Source: Nemopilema nomurai
Taxonomy: Eukaryota; Cnidaria; Scyphozoa; Rhizostomeae; Rhizostomatidae
Direction of reading: 5' to 3'
DNA length: 64,000 nucleotides
Assembly: GCA_003864495.1 (NCBI GenBank)
Contig: ML133409.1
Coordinates: 1,746,584-1,810,583, forward strand
This document shows, in pieces, positions 36,001-45,403 of this stretch. The position numbers were made by a program, and so were the translations under genes. The notes beneath the pieces were generated by a model. It made no database searches, had not been told where the DNA came from, and was given only the letters and a program-made list of their open reading frames with translations. Each line of letters begins with the position of its first letter. The stretch's first letter is position 1.

Positions 36001-38350
36001 AGGTACTTGTGCATCATTTGTATTAGAACCTTTCTTGTTAATGTTATTGTCGTGCGTTCGAAGACCGCTGGCTATAGTGTTTATAGAAACCTACGCGATG
36101 AAGTTGTTCCAAACGGCACACAAGCTCGTTGTTTTCTGGCTACTGAGCATGTTGCATCTGGAAAGCAGGCTTCTCACTTGCCCAACACTGTTTTCATGTC
36201 TCCTTGCTTGGTAGCACCTCTCGGGCCATTTATTTTGCCAAGGTGTTGTTGAATCGCACGCCAACTACAGGTGCAGTGCTTTTTTCTTGCGAATTTCAGC
36301 ATTGATTGATGAAATGATTTGGCATTTGACTTGCATGTGCAAAAATAGTCGTTTCAATAAGCAGGACTTCTAGGTTGAGTTTGATCGTTTATGTGTTAAA
36401 ATTGGTTTAAATCACTTTCTTTGCGGTGTCATTCATTCTGTGAATGAACGGATGGAGTCGGATGTTTTAATTGAATTGACCTGTTGAATAATCACAGGTA
36501 ATCTTTGCCACCTCGAAAAGAGACATTTGGAATTTTGTTTTGGAACTGGAGTAGCTTGATTAGGTTAAATCTTCGCAGATGAAAGACTGATTTTCCCGCA
36601 GTTGCAATCCTATTTCTTAAATGAAAGCCCCGACTTTCTACAAGCGATTAAAACGATGTTTATTTTGGTTGCGTTGAGGAAGGGAGTTGATTTTGATTAT
36701 TTGCCGATTCACCTCATCAGACAGCTGACAAAATTGTCTATGTTTGAATCGAACCGTTGAATCCGCACACGTTGAATATAGGTGCGGAGCGTACATATTC
36801 TGTATCATGTTACCTGTCCTAGGTGCCCAATACATTTATTTTCATACTTCTCCTGATTCAGAATGTCTTTTTTGATTTATTTGTGTATATATTGAATCAT
36901 TCGTTTTAATGTTAATCATTTTCATAATGGTGAAAAGGGAAATTTGAAGGAAGGGTGGCCTAAAATATTGTTGAAAACGAGTAAACAACAATGTCCAATG
37001 ATAGTGATAGCTGTGGTTATTGTAAAGACATCCAATTTTCCATAAGTGTAGTTTTTAGTTGTCATATCAGTATGTGGCGTGGGCACATTTTGCGAAATGG
37101 GATGCAGCATATTTTTGCCAAAGGTACGACTGGATTATACTGATAGCGTCTGTTTCAACTATGGCGTTCGTATTTTAATATAATTAGTGTGCTGTAATAA
37201 TTTTTTAAGAGGCATCGCATATGCATCGAGTTTTAGAGGAAACATACAAGAGTCGAATTTAATTTCTGATTTCTTGATAACAACTTTTACTCTCATGCAG
37301 TATTACTGATAAGTTTTAATCAGTTTTTCTGATCCTTATTTTCACTTTTCTTCTCGTCTTATTGCCGTTAGTCAGAGAAACATGGTCTTTATCATGCAGA
37401 TTCTGATCTCTTCTCCATCAAGTTATCTACTAAAATCTCCACTAAAACTCTAACAGTACAATAACAGCGGGATAGGCATAAACAGATTGATTTTTATAAT
37501 TATGTTAATTATGCTAAAACATTTTACTTATTATTGTACAAAACTTTCCACTGGCACCAGGACTATCACTAGCTCTCCCTTGAAAAACGTATAATAACCA
37601 AAATTTGATGCTACTGGATTTTTTTCTAGGATTTCAGCATGCATTGTAGCATTTGTTACGCTTATCGATTGAACGACGAAGTGCCAGAAGTGGCTTGTGA
37701 AGACTCGCGTTGCGGACAGCTGTTCCATGCAACCTGCCTTCTTGAGGTATCAGTATTTTTGCAAAGATTTGTTTTATCACCGCAAAGAATTCACGCTCGG
37801 CTTTTTAATGCTGTAAAGCAAGCCGTTTTTAACTTTATTAAGGATTTAGAACTTTGGATTGAAACTGGTATATGTTTGTATCGGTAAAATGTGCAGACAA
37901 GAGCAAATCTTTTTCATGAAGAAAAATTCTTAAGTGGAATTAGTCATTAACGATGCGATATGTGGCATCGAAATTGAAAGGCCAGGGAATTTTCCATTTG
38001 TGGACAAGGGAATTTTCGTTTGCTCTCTATAAGCTTTGATGCCACATCAGGCAATGAAACTTACTGTCCCTGAAAGGCACCATTAAAGTTCTCAGCCCTT
38101 TTGTAACAATTTATGGCAATTGTCTTTTGTGACTAATTTATATATGATGAAGTTTTTAAACTTCTGTTAATATGAATTAAGAAATTTTTTTCTGTAGCAT
38201 ATGACAGATTCAATGACAAAGAAACTTCCACTTGGAAGTCATGTTCTCAATTAAAAGATTGTGTTTCTTTCCGTCTAGTGGTTTCGATCTTTGCCAAATT
38301 TTCGACAAAGTTTCAATGTTATGTTTGGAGAATGTCCCTACTGCTCAACC
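18051..38350 (+). CDS. FANCL: Fanconi anaemia group L protein, E3 ubiquitin ligase
   Basis: FANCL is the RING E3 of the Fanconi core complex. With UBE2T it monoubiquitinates FANCD2/FANCI at DNA crosslinks in the nucleus. Fifteen exons join in frame: 18051-18131, 18312-18370, 18801-18861, 20184-20240, 20705-20778, 21223-21270, 21715-21763, 22005-22073, 22629-22667, 23200-23314, 23443-23526, 23700-23745, 24718-24814, 37630-37746, 38279-38350. They encode 356 residues; human FANCL has 375. Landmarks matching the human protein include LLSGYEEPLKQ and ELGWEK (ELF-like N-terminal part), RDNASREHLLHLK, FWDMLCEFDD and NCWVLEPE (UBC-RWD/DRWD region), GILEIDLP, and the C-terminal RING with CSICYAYRL, CGQLFHATC and FGECPYC, whose zinc ligands are complete. 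The ATG at 18051 gives an N-terminus comparable in length to human. The final few codons are unresolved: either a short last exon follows the GTAAGT at 38351, or the frame reads on to 38536. Exon 13 to 14 spans a 12.8-kb intron. Confidence 0.93.
26958..27013. repeat. 14-bp tandem array of CACGTG E-boxes
   Basis: Four contiguous 14-bp units start at 26958, 26972, 26986 and 27000. The first three are identical (CACGTGCATGATAC), so each carries the palindromic E-box CACGTG. The fourth is CACGCTCATGATTC and has lost it. The array lies within the large FANCL intron, about 800 bp beyond the 3' end of the minus-strand gene at 27830-29243. Confidence 0.85.
27568..27573 (-). terminator. Poly(A) signal of the minus-strand intronic gene
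   Basis: TTTATT on the plus strand (AATAAA on the minus strand) lies about 260 bp past the stop codon at 27830. It supports the open frame at 27830-29243 being a 3' terminal exon. Confidence 0.4.
27830..29243 (-). CDS. Unrecognised basic protein, probable 3' terminal exon inside a FANCL intron
   Basis: A single open frame of about 470 codons runs on the minus strand within FANCL intron 13. It opens at a good 3' splice site (polypyrimidine-type run then CTGCAG, exon from 29243). The first ATG in frame is at 29029, and the codon at 29221 is TTG. It is therefore best read as the last exon of a multi-exon gene, or as a start at 29029 giving about 399 residues. The protein is rich in Lys, Arg and Ser, with basic runs (SSKKKANEKIDDKEKPKAG and GQKKGR), an acidic/serine patch (GEDSASSSSIKR) and a Pro/Ser/Thr tail (FTPEHSPLTSPTPH). 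That composition is typical of a disordered nuclear or cytoskeletal protein. It has no signal peptide or membrane segment. I do not recognise a family. A frame of this length in AT-rich intronic DNA is unlikely by chance. Confidence 0.5.
30954..31324 (-). CDS. Possible coding exon upstream of the minus-strand intronic gene
   Basis: A GC-richer patch has an open minus-strand frame entered from a plausible 3' splice site (ATTTAG before 31324). Its peptide is basic and Ser/Asn-rich (for example SSNSCAKESRKNNNQR), like the frame at 27830-29243. It could be a 5' exon of that gene or a separate one. No defined 5' splice site was fixed and the opposite strand is also open for 107 codons, so strand and boundaries are uncertain. 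Family unknown. Confidence 0.22.
32860..32867 (+). promoter_or_regulatory. TATA box candidate
   Basis: TATAAAAG at 32860 lies 20 bp upstream of the first ATG of the plus-strand intronic gene. Transcription would begin near 32888-32892, which would favour the ATG at 32892 over the one at 32880. Evidence is motif and position only. Confidence 0.35.
32880..34177 (+). CDS. Unrecognised two-exon gene inside a FANCL intron
   Basis: Exon 32880-33072 ends ACAG before GTGATG. Splicing to the AG at 33205-33206 (exon 33207-34177) keeps the frame and gives about 387 residues. Without splicing, the second exon still contains a 298-residue frame from the ATG at 33281 (MPWLGRKRSS). The N-terminal half is basic and Ser-rich. 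The middle carries a short Cys cluster (CCRFDECC) and a helical segment (NNDLVKFAEKLKMLADGF). Next come an acidic stretch and a Ser/Asp-rich segment (SIASIDMTISDLSDVSPD), and the tail is hydrophobic and Pro-rich (YPVPCPAFPMEVSFPPVQFD). There is no signal peptide or membrane span. GC content is well above the surrounding intron. Family unknown. It is transcribed in the same direction as its host, so an alternative FANCL-linked exon cannot be excluded, though the phase and stop argue against it. Confidence 0.5.
34178..37629. other. Remainder of FANCL intron 13
   Basis: About 3.4 kb is AT-rich with only short scattered frames (none above 115 codons) and no recognisable domain. AATAAA occurs near 35427 on the plus strand and could serve the 32880-34177 gene. 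Nothing else is supported. Confidence 0.4.
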
Positions 38351-38536
38351 GTAAGTTTGCAGCTTGACATCCTTTTTTTAGTACCTGATGTTGTGTTTTA
38401 CATCCAACCACTGAACAACAATGCATATAACATTTCTGTGATGCATCCCTCTCTGTACCGGTTTCACTCTAGTCTCATTAACCAGGGCGCAACATTTTCC
38501 AGAGGGATTTCTCTCCCAATTTTCTCATTTCGTTAA
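38351..38536 (+). other. Read-through extension or intron after the last recognised FANCL exon
   Basis: The FANCL frame stays open from the GTAAGT at 38351 to a TAA at 38534-38536. The first extra residues (TVSLQL) loosely resemble the short tail that follows CPYC in human FANCL. The full extension of about 61 residues is longer than the family's usual tail, so an intron with a short final exon is equally possible. Confidence 0.35.
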
Positions 38537-39195
38537 CTCACGTAAGACTTTAATTATTTCGGCACCACACAATGGCTAGGGCATCATCGCGTTTGGGTTC
38601 TAGGTATTTTATTTATGGCAGATTGATGCTTTTGTAGTTTTAAATTCGGTAAAACCATGGCTGTTAAGTGTCTGAGCTATGGCCATTCGCCTTACTTTCC
38701 CTGAAGGTGTTTTTAAAATCTTTGAATTTTTATTAACATTTTCAAAATTGGTATTAGCTCAAGGTGCCCATGACACGAGGCCTTTTCACTTCGTGTAACT
38801 AAGTTTGAATTTGCTGAAGAAATTAAAAGTGTTCGTGCGCAAGTCTGTGCCAGATTTAGAGGCCATAGAGCTTGAAAGGCTTTAGTGTGACATGGGCCTG
38901 GGCCGAGTGACACAGATGCGGCGAGTCACCTTTCCCCCAAAACCTTGAATTGTTTTCGTTGTAAGTCGAGAAACATCACAATTATCTGTGAGAATTATGT
39001 CAGGCGGAGAAGGAAGCCTATTTTTGCACGGAGATGAAAGATCTTTTGCCATCTTGAGCTAGCCACAGTATGCATATTTCATTTGTTCAGTTATAAATGG
39101 TTGATTCAGTGGCTTAGACTTCTGATAACTTTGGTGAAGCTGAAAACAATCTATGTTTGGAAACGTGTCATCTGCCAAGTCGAGATCAGTAGCTA

Positions 39196-39440
39196 TCTCT
39201 TGCGTCACATCTCTTGCATCAAATCTCTTGCATCACATCTCTTGCATTACATCTCTTGCATCACATCTTTTGCATCACATCTCTTGCATCACATCTCTTG
39301 CATCACATCCCTTGCATCACATCTCTTGCATCACATCTCTTGCGTCACATCTCTTGCATCACATCTCTTGCGTCACATCTCTTGCGTCACATCTCTTGCG
39401 TCACATCTCTTGCATCACATCTCTTGCGTCACATCTCTTG
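39196..39440. repeat. 15-bp minisatellite, about 16 copies
   Basis: Repeats of the unit CTTGCATCACATCTC run without interruption, with recurrent variants (GCGTCAC for GCATCAC, one GCATTAC, one TTTTGC). Because 15 is a multiple of 3, all three plus-strand frames are open, which produces false open frames. Confidence 0.95.
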
Positions 39441-40767
39441 CTGGAGTATGCTGTGCCTAGTTTGACATGAGAGTGAGCCTGCAGAGCGGTTGCTTAAGCC
39501 ACATCGGCAAGCAGTTTACCGCTAGATCTCGCATGCATACCTTCCTAGGTACTGAACTGCTGTGATATGCCTTCGCTTTTGAATGTCCTTGAGAAGTGTG
39601 TCTTTTGTATTTGAAAAAGAGCGATGAACCTTACTAGACTAAATAGTCTGACTTTAGTGGTGAAAATGCTGCATTTCACAGGTTAACAAAGGAAGGGCTT
39701 GCCTAAAATAATGATGTTTGGCATTATAACTATGCTGATGTATTTTTTCAAGAACAACTTATACACGTCATAAGGCGCGCTTTGCCTCTCCTAATGAGCG
39801 ACAAGGGCAAGAAAAGATTTGGTCATAATTTTTACTGAATAATGCAAGAGAATAACGAATCAAAGTCCAGGAATATCCTCTGCAAAACTTACCTAATTGT
39901 GCAAATGGGTAAAAAGGTGTTTTTCGCTTTGTGTCAAATTTTTCGCGGCTAAAGTCTTTTGAATTTTGAATCTGAGAATTTTTGAGAAACGTTAAGAATA
40001 TGAACCAGGTTGAGAAAATATTCTTTGCTAGATGTGCTTATTTATGTTCACAAAGCTGATGATAGCCCACAGGCTGCCTTTTGCATTTAAAAGGCACTAG
40101 GTTAATGCAAGAAGTGAAGGGCCTAGATTTACATTATGAACAGCCGATCTGATCTTTTAGCTTCAGTGAGAAGGGAAGCTCTCGAGACAGGCTCTTTAGC
40201 ACAAAACACACAACCCGAAAGAGACAGGCCCTTTCAAAGCGTTGCTAGTGCGACCGAATTGCCATTTGTTGATAAACAACTGTGGGCGAGCTGAAATGAG
40301 TTAGATCACTATAGGCGAGCTGAAATGAGTTAGATTGCTACCATGGTTTTTTAAAAGCGAATTGCTACGGCTGATCAACGGTGATGATTGTTTATGATTA
40401 AGGCATCATTAAGTCATATTCTAGACTATTTGCAGTCTTTGTCACATTTGAATAGGCCAAACGCTAATGGCATGTTGTTCTGTTAGTGCGTTCCTGATAT
40501 ACTGCTTCTCCTAGACGCGCTTTATGCTTCTTTCTAGCCACTGACAGTGAAGATGTGCAAGAATACGACGCTTTGAGCTAGCTGTTCTCTCCATCACAAA
40601 GATGACTCTTTATCTTAAGCTAGAGCATATTACTAGGCAGGTGCAGAAAAAATGTGATCTCACAACCATAATTTATGTTTTACTTATCCGTTCTCTGCGA
40701 AGTAAACCTTTCTCTCTTATCTTGCTGCTTTTTTAATATAAAAGCCATATGACCTTGAGGAAGATGT
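39441..40767. other. Non-coding spacer between tandem arrays
   Basis: No open frame of note and no RNA gene recognised. A short direct repeat (GGCGAGCTGAAATGAGTTAGAT) occurs twice near 40285-40335, split here only by a few bases. Confidence 0.4.
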
Positions 40768-40976
40768 GTTCATTGGTTAACTGATCATTACCATTACTGA
40801 TTAACTACTGACCTAAAGAAAGAAGTGTTCATTGGTTCACTGATCATTACCATTACTGATTAACTACTGACCTTAAGGATGAAGTGTTAACTGATTAACT
40901 GATTATTACAATCACGGATCAACTACTGACCTTAAGGAAGAAGTATTCACTGATTAACTGACTATTACCATCACTG
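40768..40976. repeat. 59-bp tandem repeat, about 3.5 copies
   Basis: Units start at 40768, 40827, 40886 and 40945 (partial). Each contains TTAACTGAT..TTACCAT and CTACTGACC followed by a purine-rich AAGGAAGAAGT end. Divergence increases from unit 1 to unit 4. The array directly abuts the 173-bp satellite. Confidence 0.9.
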
Positions 40977-40982
40977 GGAATA

Positions 40983-43728
40983 GAGAAATTTTGGTCAACA
41001 AGTGGACATTTCTAAATCAATAGTCTTGCGTTTTTGATCAGTCTTCGAAGACGACAAATGCGCAAAACTTTTGAACAACATAAGATAACCAAGATCTGAT
41101 TAGTTGTAAAGCATTGTCTTGGTTGGAAGAGTGCAGAAAACCTTTTTTTGGAACAACAAAAGTTTGGTCAGAAAATGGTCATTTTCTAAGGCTATAGCTT
41201 TGCGTTTTTGATTAGATTTTGAAGACGACAAATGCCCACAACTTTTGATCAACAAAATATAAGCAAGATCTGAAAAGTTCTAAAGTATTGTCTTGGTTGG
41301 GAGAGTGCAGAAAACCTTGTTTTGGAATAATGAAATTTTGGTCAAAAAGTGGTCATTTTCTAAGGCTATAGCCTTGCGTTTTTGATTAGATTTCGAAGAC
41401 TACAAATGCACACAACTTTTGAACAACACAATTTAAACAAGATCTGAATAGTTCTAAAGCATTGTCTTGGTTGAGAGAGTGCAGAAAACCTTGTTTTGGA
41501 ATAATGAAATTTTGGTCAAAAAGTGGCCATTTTCTAAGGCTATGACCTTGCGTTTTTGACAGATTTCAAAGACTACAAATTCCCACAACTTTTGAACAAC
41601 ACAAGATAAACAAGATCTTTATAGTTTTAAAGCATTGTCTTGGTTGAGAGAGTGCAGAAAACCTTGTTTTGGAATAATGAAATTTTTGTCAAAAAGTGGT
41701 CATTTTCTAAGGTTATAGCCTTGCGTTTTTGACAGATTTCAAAGACTACAAAAGCCCACAACTTTTGAACTACACAATATAAAGAAGATCTGAATAGTTT
41801 TAAAGCATTGTCTTGTTCGGGAGAGTGCAGAAAACCTTGTTTTGGAAAAATGAAATTTTGGTCAAAAAGTGGCCATTTTCTAAGGCTATGACCTTGCGTT
41901 TTTGACAGATTTCAAAGACTACAAATGCCATCAACTTTTGAACAACACAATATAAACAAGATCTGAATAGTTCTAAAGCATTGTTTTGGTCGGGAGAGTG
42001 CAGAAAACCTTGTTTTGGAAAAATGAAATTTTGGTCAAAAAGTGGTCTTTTTGTAAGGCTATAGCCATGCGTTTTTGACAGATTTCAAAGACTACAAATG
42101 CCCACAACTTTTGAACAACACAATTTAAACAAGATCTGAATAGTTCTAAAGCATTGTCTTGGTTGAGAGAGTGCAGAAAACCTTGTTTTGGAATAATGAA
42201 ATTTTGGTCAAAAAGTGGCCATTTTCTAAGGCTATGACCTTGCGTTTTTGACAGATTTCAAAGACTACAAATGCCCACAACTTTAAAACAACACAATAAA
42301 CAAGATCTTAGTTTAAAGCATTGTTTGGTTGAAGAGTGCAGAAAACCTTGTTTTGGAAATGAAATTTTGTCAAAAAGTGGTCTTTTCTAAGGCTTATAGC
42401 CTTGCGTTTTTGACAGATTTCAAAGACTACAAAAGCCCACAACTTTTGAACACACAATATAAAAGATCTGAATAGTTTTAAAGCATTGTCTTGTTCGGGA
42501 GAGTGCAGAAAACCTTGTTTTGGAAAAATGAAATTTTGGTCAAAAAGTGGCCATTTTCTAAGGCTATGACCTTGCGTTTTTGACAGATTTCAAAGACTAC
42601 AAATGCCATCAACTTTTGAACAACACAATATAAACAAGATCTGAATAGTTCTAAAGCATTGTTTTGGTCGGGAGAGTGCAGAAAACCTTGTTTTGGAAAA
42701 TGAAATTTTGGTCAAAAAGTGGCCATTTTCTAAGGCTATAGCCTTGCGTTTTTGATTAGATTTCAAAGACTACAAATGCCCACAACTTTTGAACAACCAG
42801 ATAAACAAGATCTGAATAGTTCTAAAGCATTGTCTTGGTTGAGAGAGTGCAGAAAACCTTTTTTGGAATAATGAAATTTTGGTCAAAAAGTGGCCATTTT
42901 CTAAGGCTATAGCCTTGCGTTTTTGACAGATTTCGAAGAAGACAAATGCCCACAACTTTTAAACTACGCAATAAAAAGAAAATGTGAATAGTTTTAAAGC
43001 ATTGTCTTGGTTGAGAGTGCAGAAAACCTTGTTTTGGAATAATGAAATTTTGGTCAAAAAGTGGCCATTTTCTAAGGCTATAGCCTTGCGTTTTTGACAG
43101 ATTTCAAAGACTACAAATGCCCACAACTTTTGAACAACACAAATAAACAAGATCTGAATAGTTCTAAAGCATTGTCTTGGTTGAGAGAGTGCAGAAAACC
43201 TTGTTTTGGAATAATGAAATTTTGGTCAAAAAGTGGTCATTTTCTAAGGCTATAGCCTTGCGTTTTTGACAGATTTCAAAGACTACAAATGCCCACAACT
43301 TTTGAACAACACAATATAAAAAGATCTGAATAGTTCTAAAGCATTGTCTGGTTGGAGAGTGAAAACCTTGTTTTAAAAATGAAATTTTGGTCAAAAAGTG
43401 TCATTTTCTAAGGCTATAGCCTTGCGTTTTTGACAGATTTCAAAGACTACAAATGCCCACAACTTTTGAACAACACAATATAAACAAGATCTGAATAGTT
43501 CTAAAGCATTGTTTGGTTGGGAGAGTGCAGAAAACCTTGTTTTGGAATAATGAAATTTTGGTCAAAAAGTGGTCATTTTCTAAGGCTATAGCCTTGCGTT
43601 TTTGACAGATTTCAAAGACTACAAATGCCCACAACTTTTGAACAACACAAGATAAACAAGATCTGAATAGTTTTAAAGCATTGTCTTGGTTGAGAGAGTG
43701 CAGAAAACCTTGTTTTGGAATAATGAAA
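40983..43728. repeat. 173-bp satellite array, 16 copies
   Basis: The anchor GGTCA recurs at 40993, 41166, 41340, 41514, 41687 (variant), 41860, 42033, 42206, about 42368, 42538, 42710, 42881, 43052, 43224, 43389 and 43560. The spacing is 171-174 bp, except for shortened units such as the one near 42206-42368. Each unit carries AAATTTTGGTCAAAAAGTGG, TTGCGTTTTTGACAGATTTC and GAGTGCAGAAAACC. The left copies are more diverged than the central ones. Minus-strand open frames within it are by-products. The length is close to one nucleosome repeat. Confidence 0.97.
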
Positions 43729-45376
43729 AACTAAATTTTAAATTAGAACGTGGTACAAAGCTACAATTTGTGTAGGAGTTTAAAAATAGATGAGACTTAG
43801 AGACCTACATCATTAAAACATAATTCGGTTTTACCATAGGTTTTGCAAAATCTAGCCCCTCGTCTCAAAGAAACGCAATAGTATGCTTAGAGGCAATCGA
43901 CCGCCATAAAAATGCTTGATAAGGCATTGGGAACTTTCCAATTAATGAGGGGAGCCATTCTCTGAAGCGAGTTCACACTTACTTGCACTCCCGTGGCATA
44001 CGGTTTGTGGTAACCCCCGGTTTGGGCTAATAAGGCACGCTCCATGAATAATTGATCGTTTTAAACATCTTGCACAAGCGAAAACTCAAACCAATAAAAA
44101 TGCCGATATCTAAAGTTATTAGTGTAGTTTAAGGAGAAAACGAAATCCTAGGAAGAAAAAGTTTGTCTTTGCTTTCGAAATATGTATTAATTAAAGAGCT
44201 GTTATTGTGTCCCGGAGCGAAAAGATACTGTACAACAACTGCCGAGTTCATGATCTCAAATAAACACTTTAATGATTCAGTTAAAAATAGCATAATCGAT
44301 ACGAAATCTTATTCTAAGGAATCAAAGTCTAAACGCTATCTTTTAAATCTATATTAGGTAAGAGATTGTGGTTGGTTTTCTCCAAAAGATGACATACCTT
44401 TTCGATGCCGGAAGCGAAAAATTAGAATCATAGATAATTGAATTATTTAGATTTTAACTGTGACTTGATAAAATGCACCCTTTTTAGAAATGCTTAAAAA
44501 CTGACAACTTATGGAAAGAAACACGTGTGCTATAGAACCTTGTGTTTCCAGGTGTGGGACACAAAGGGACTCATTTTGCAGTCATGGCACATCTTACCAT
44601 TAACACTTTCCATAATTAAATTGCCAACTACCAACGAGGCAATATGATGCTTGTTGAACCAACACTGAAAGCTATGTCTCAGCGAACCATTAAAAGCTTG
44701 TACAATTTTCTTTTTGTAGAATTGAAAAACCAATTTTCTAGTGAAGAAGTATTCCCTTTGGACATGACGTGTAGAAACAGGCAGGCTCTTAAGAGATGTT
44801 CTCGGAAGCTGTCTCTATATGTCACCCTTCTTAAATGCCTAAATGATTAAACCATCAAAAATAATGGGAACTGTGTGAAAACCATAGGAGTACAGATGCT
44901 ATAGTTTGTTTCCTGGACGATGCCTGGTGTGCCGTTACACCCTATTTCTCTAACATTGGAGCCTGGTCCCTTCCTCTCCTTCAAGATGCCAACGAATTTC
45001 ACAATGAAGAATGGCTAAATAAGATCGCTGACCTAGGTTAATAAGAGAGCCGACATTTCTGCATCTTTTGGTCAGCTTTCCAAGCTCATTAAATGATAAA
45101 CGTAACCTACCTTTCCGGCAACTGTGGACGTGCGATTGACCTCAGACAAAGTCGCGGCCATTTTGAAAGTAGGTACACAAGATTTCCGTCTCCTTGCCTC
45201 TGGATTCAATTAAGGGTTCCTGGCGTCAACAAACTAAATCTCCAAAGCATTTATGGTGATGAATAATCCCAAAACATTAGGCTTGTTAATACACTGCCGA
45301 CTCGTTGAACGTTTATGAAAAGAGAGGGGCAACACGACAGCACCTTTCTCTTGCCCCTTCTTTGTTGTTGCCAGAG
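43729..45376. other. Intergenic sequence right of the satellite
   Basis: No supported gene. A 68-codon frame at 44644-44850 lacks recognisable features. AT-rich throughout. Confidence 0.35.
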
Positions 45377-45403
45377 GTCACGTGACGTGTTTAGTCACGT
45401 GAC
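45377..45403. promoter_or_regulatory. Pair of GTCACGTGAC palindromes
   Basis: The perfect 10-bp palindrome GTCACGTGAC occurs at 45377-45386 and again at 45394-45403, separated by 7 bp. It matches the extended E-box bound by MITF/TFE/USF-type bHLH-Zip proteins (the CLEAR consensus). It could be a promoter or enhancer element, but no target gene is identified nearby. Confidence 0.4.

Noticed and set aside
39083..39470. Three overlapping plus-strand frames of 83-125 codons rich in Ser, His and Leu
   Set aside because: They are the three readings of the 15-bp minisatellite, whose period is a multiple of 3. There is no start context or conserved domain.
42770..43634. Series of similar minus-strand frames containing EICQKRKAIALEN
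   Set aside because: They come from the 173-bp satellite monomer. The period is not divisible by 3, so the frame breaks in each unit.
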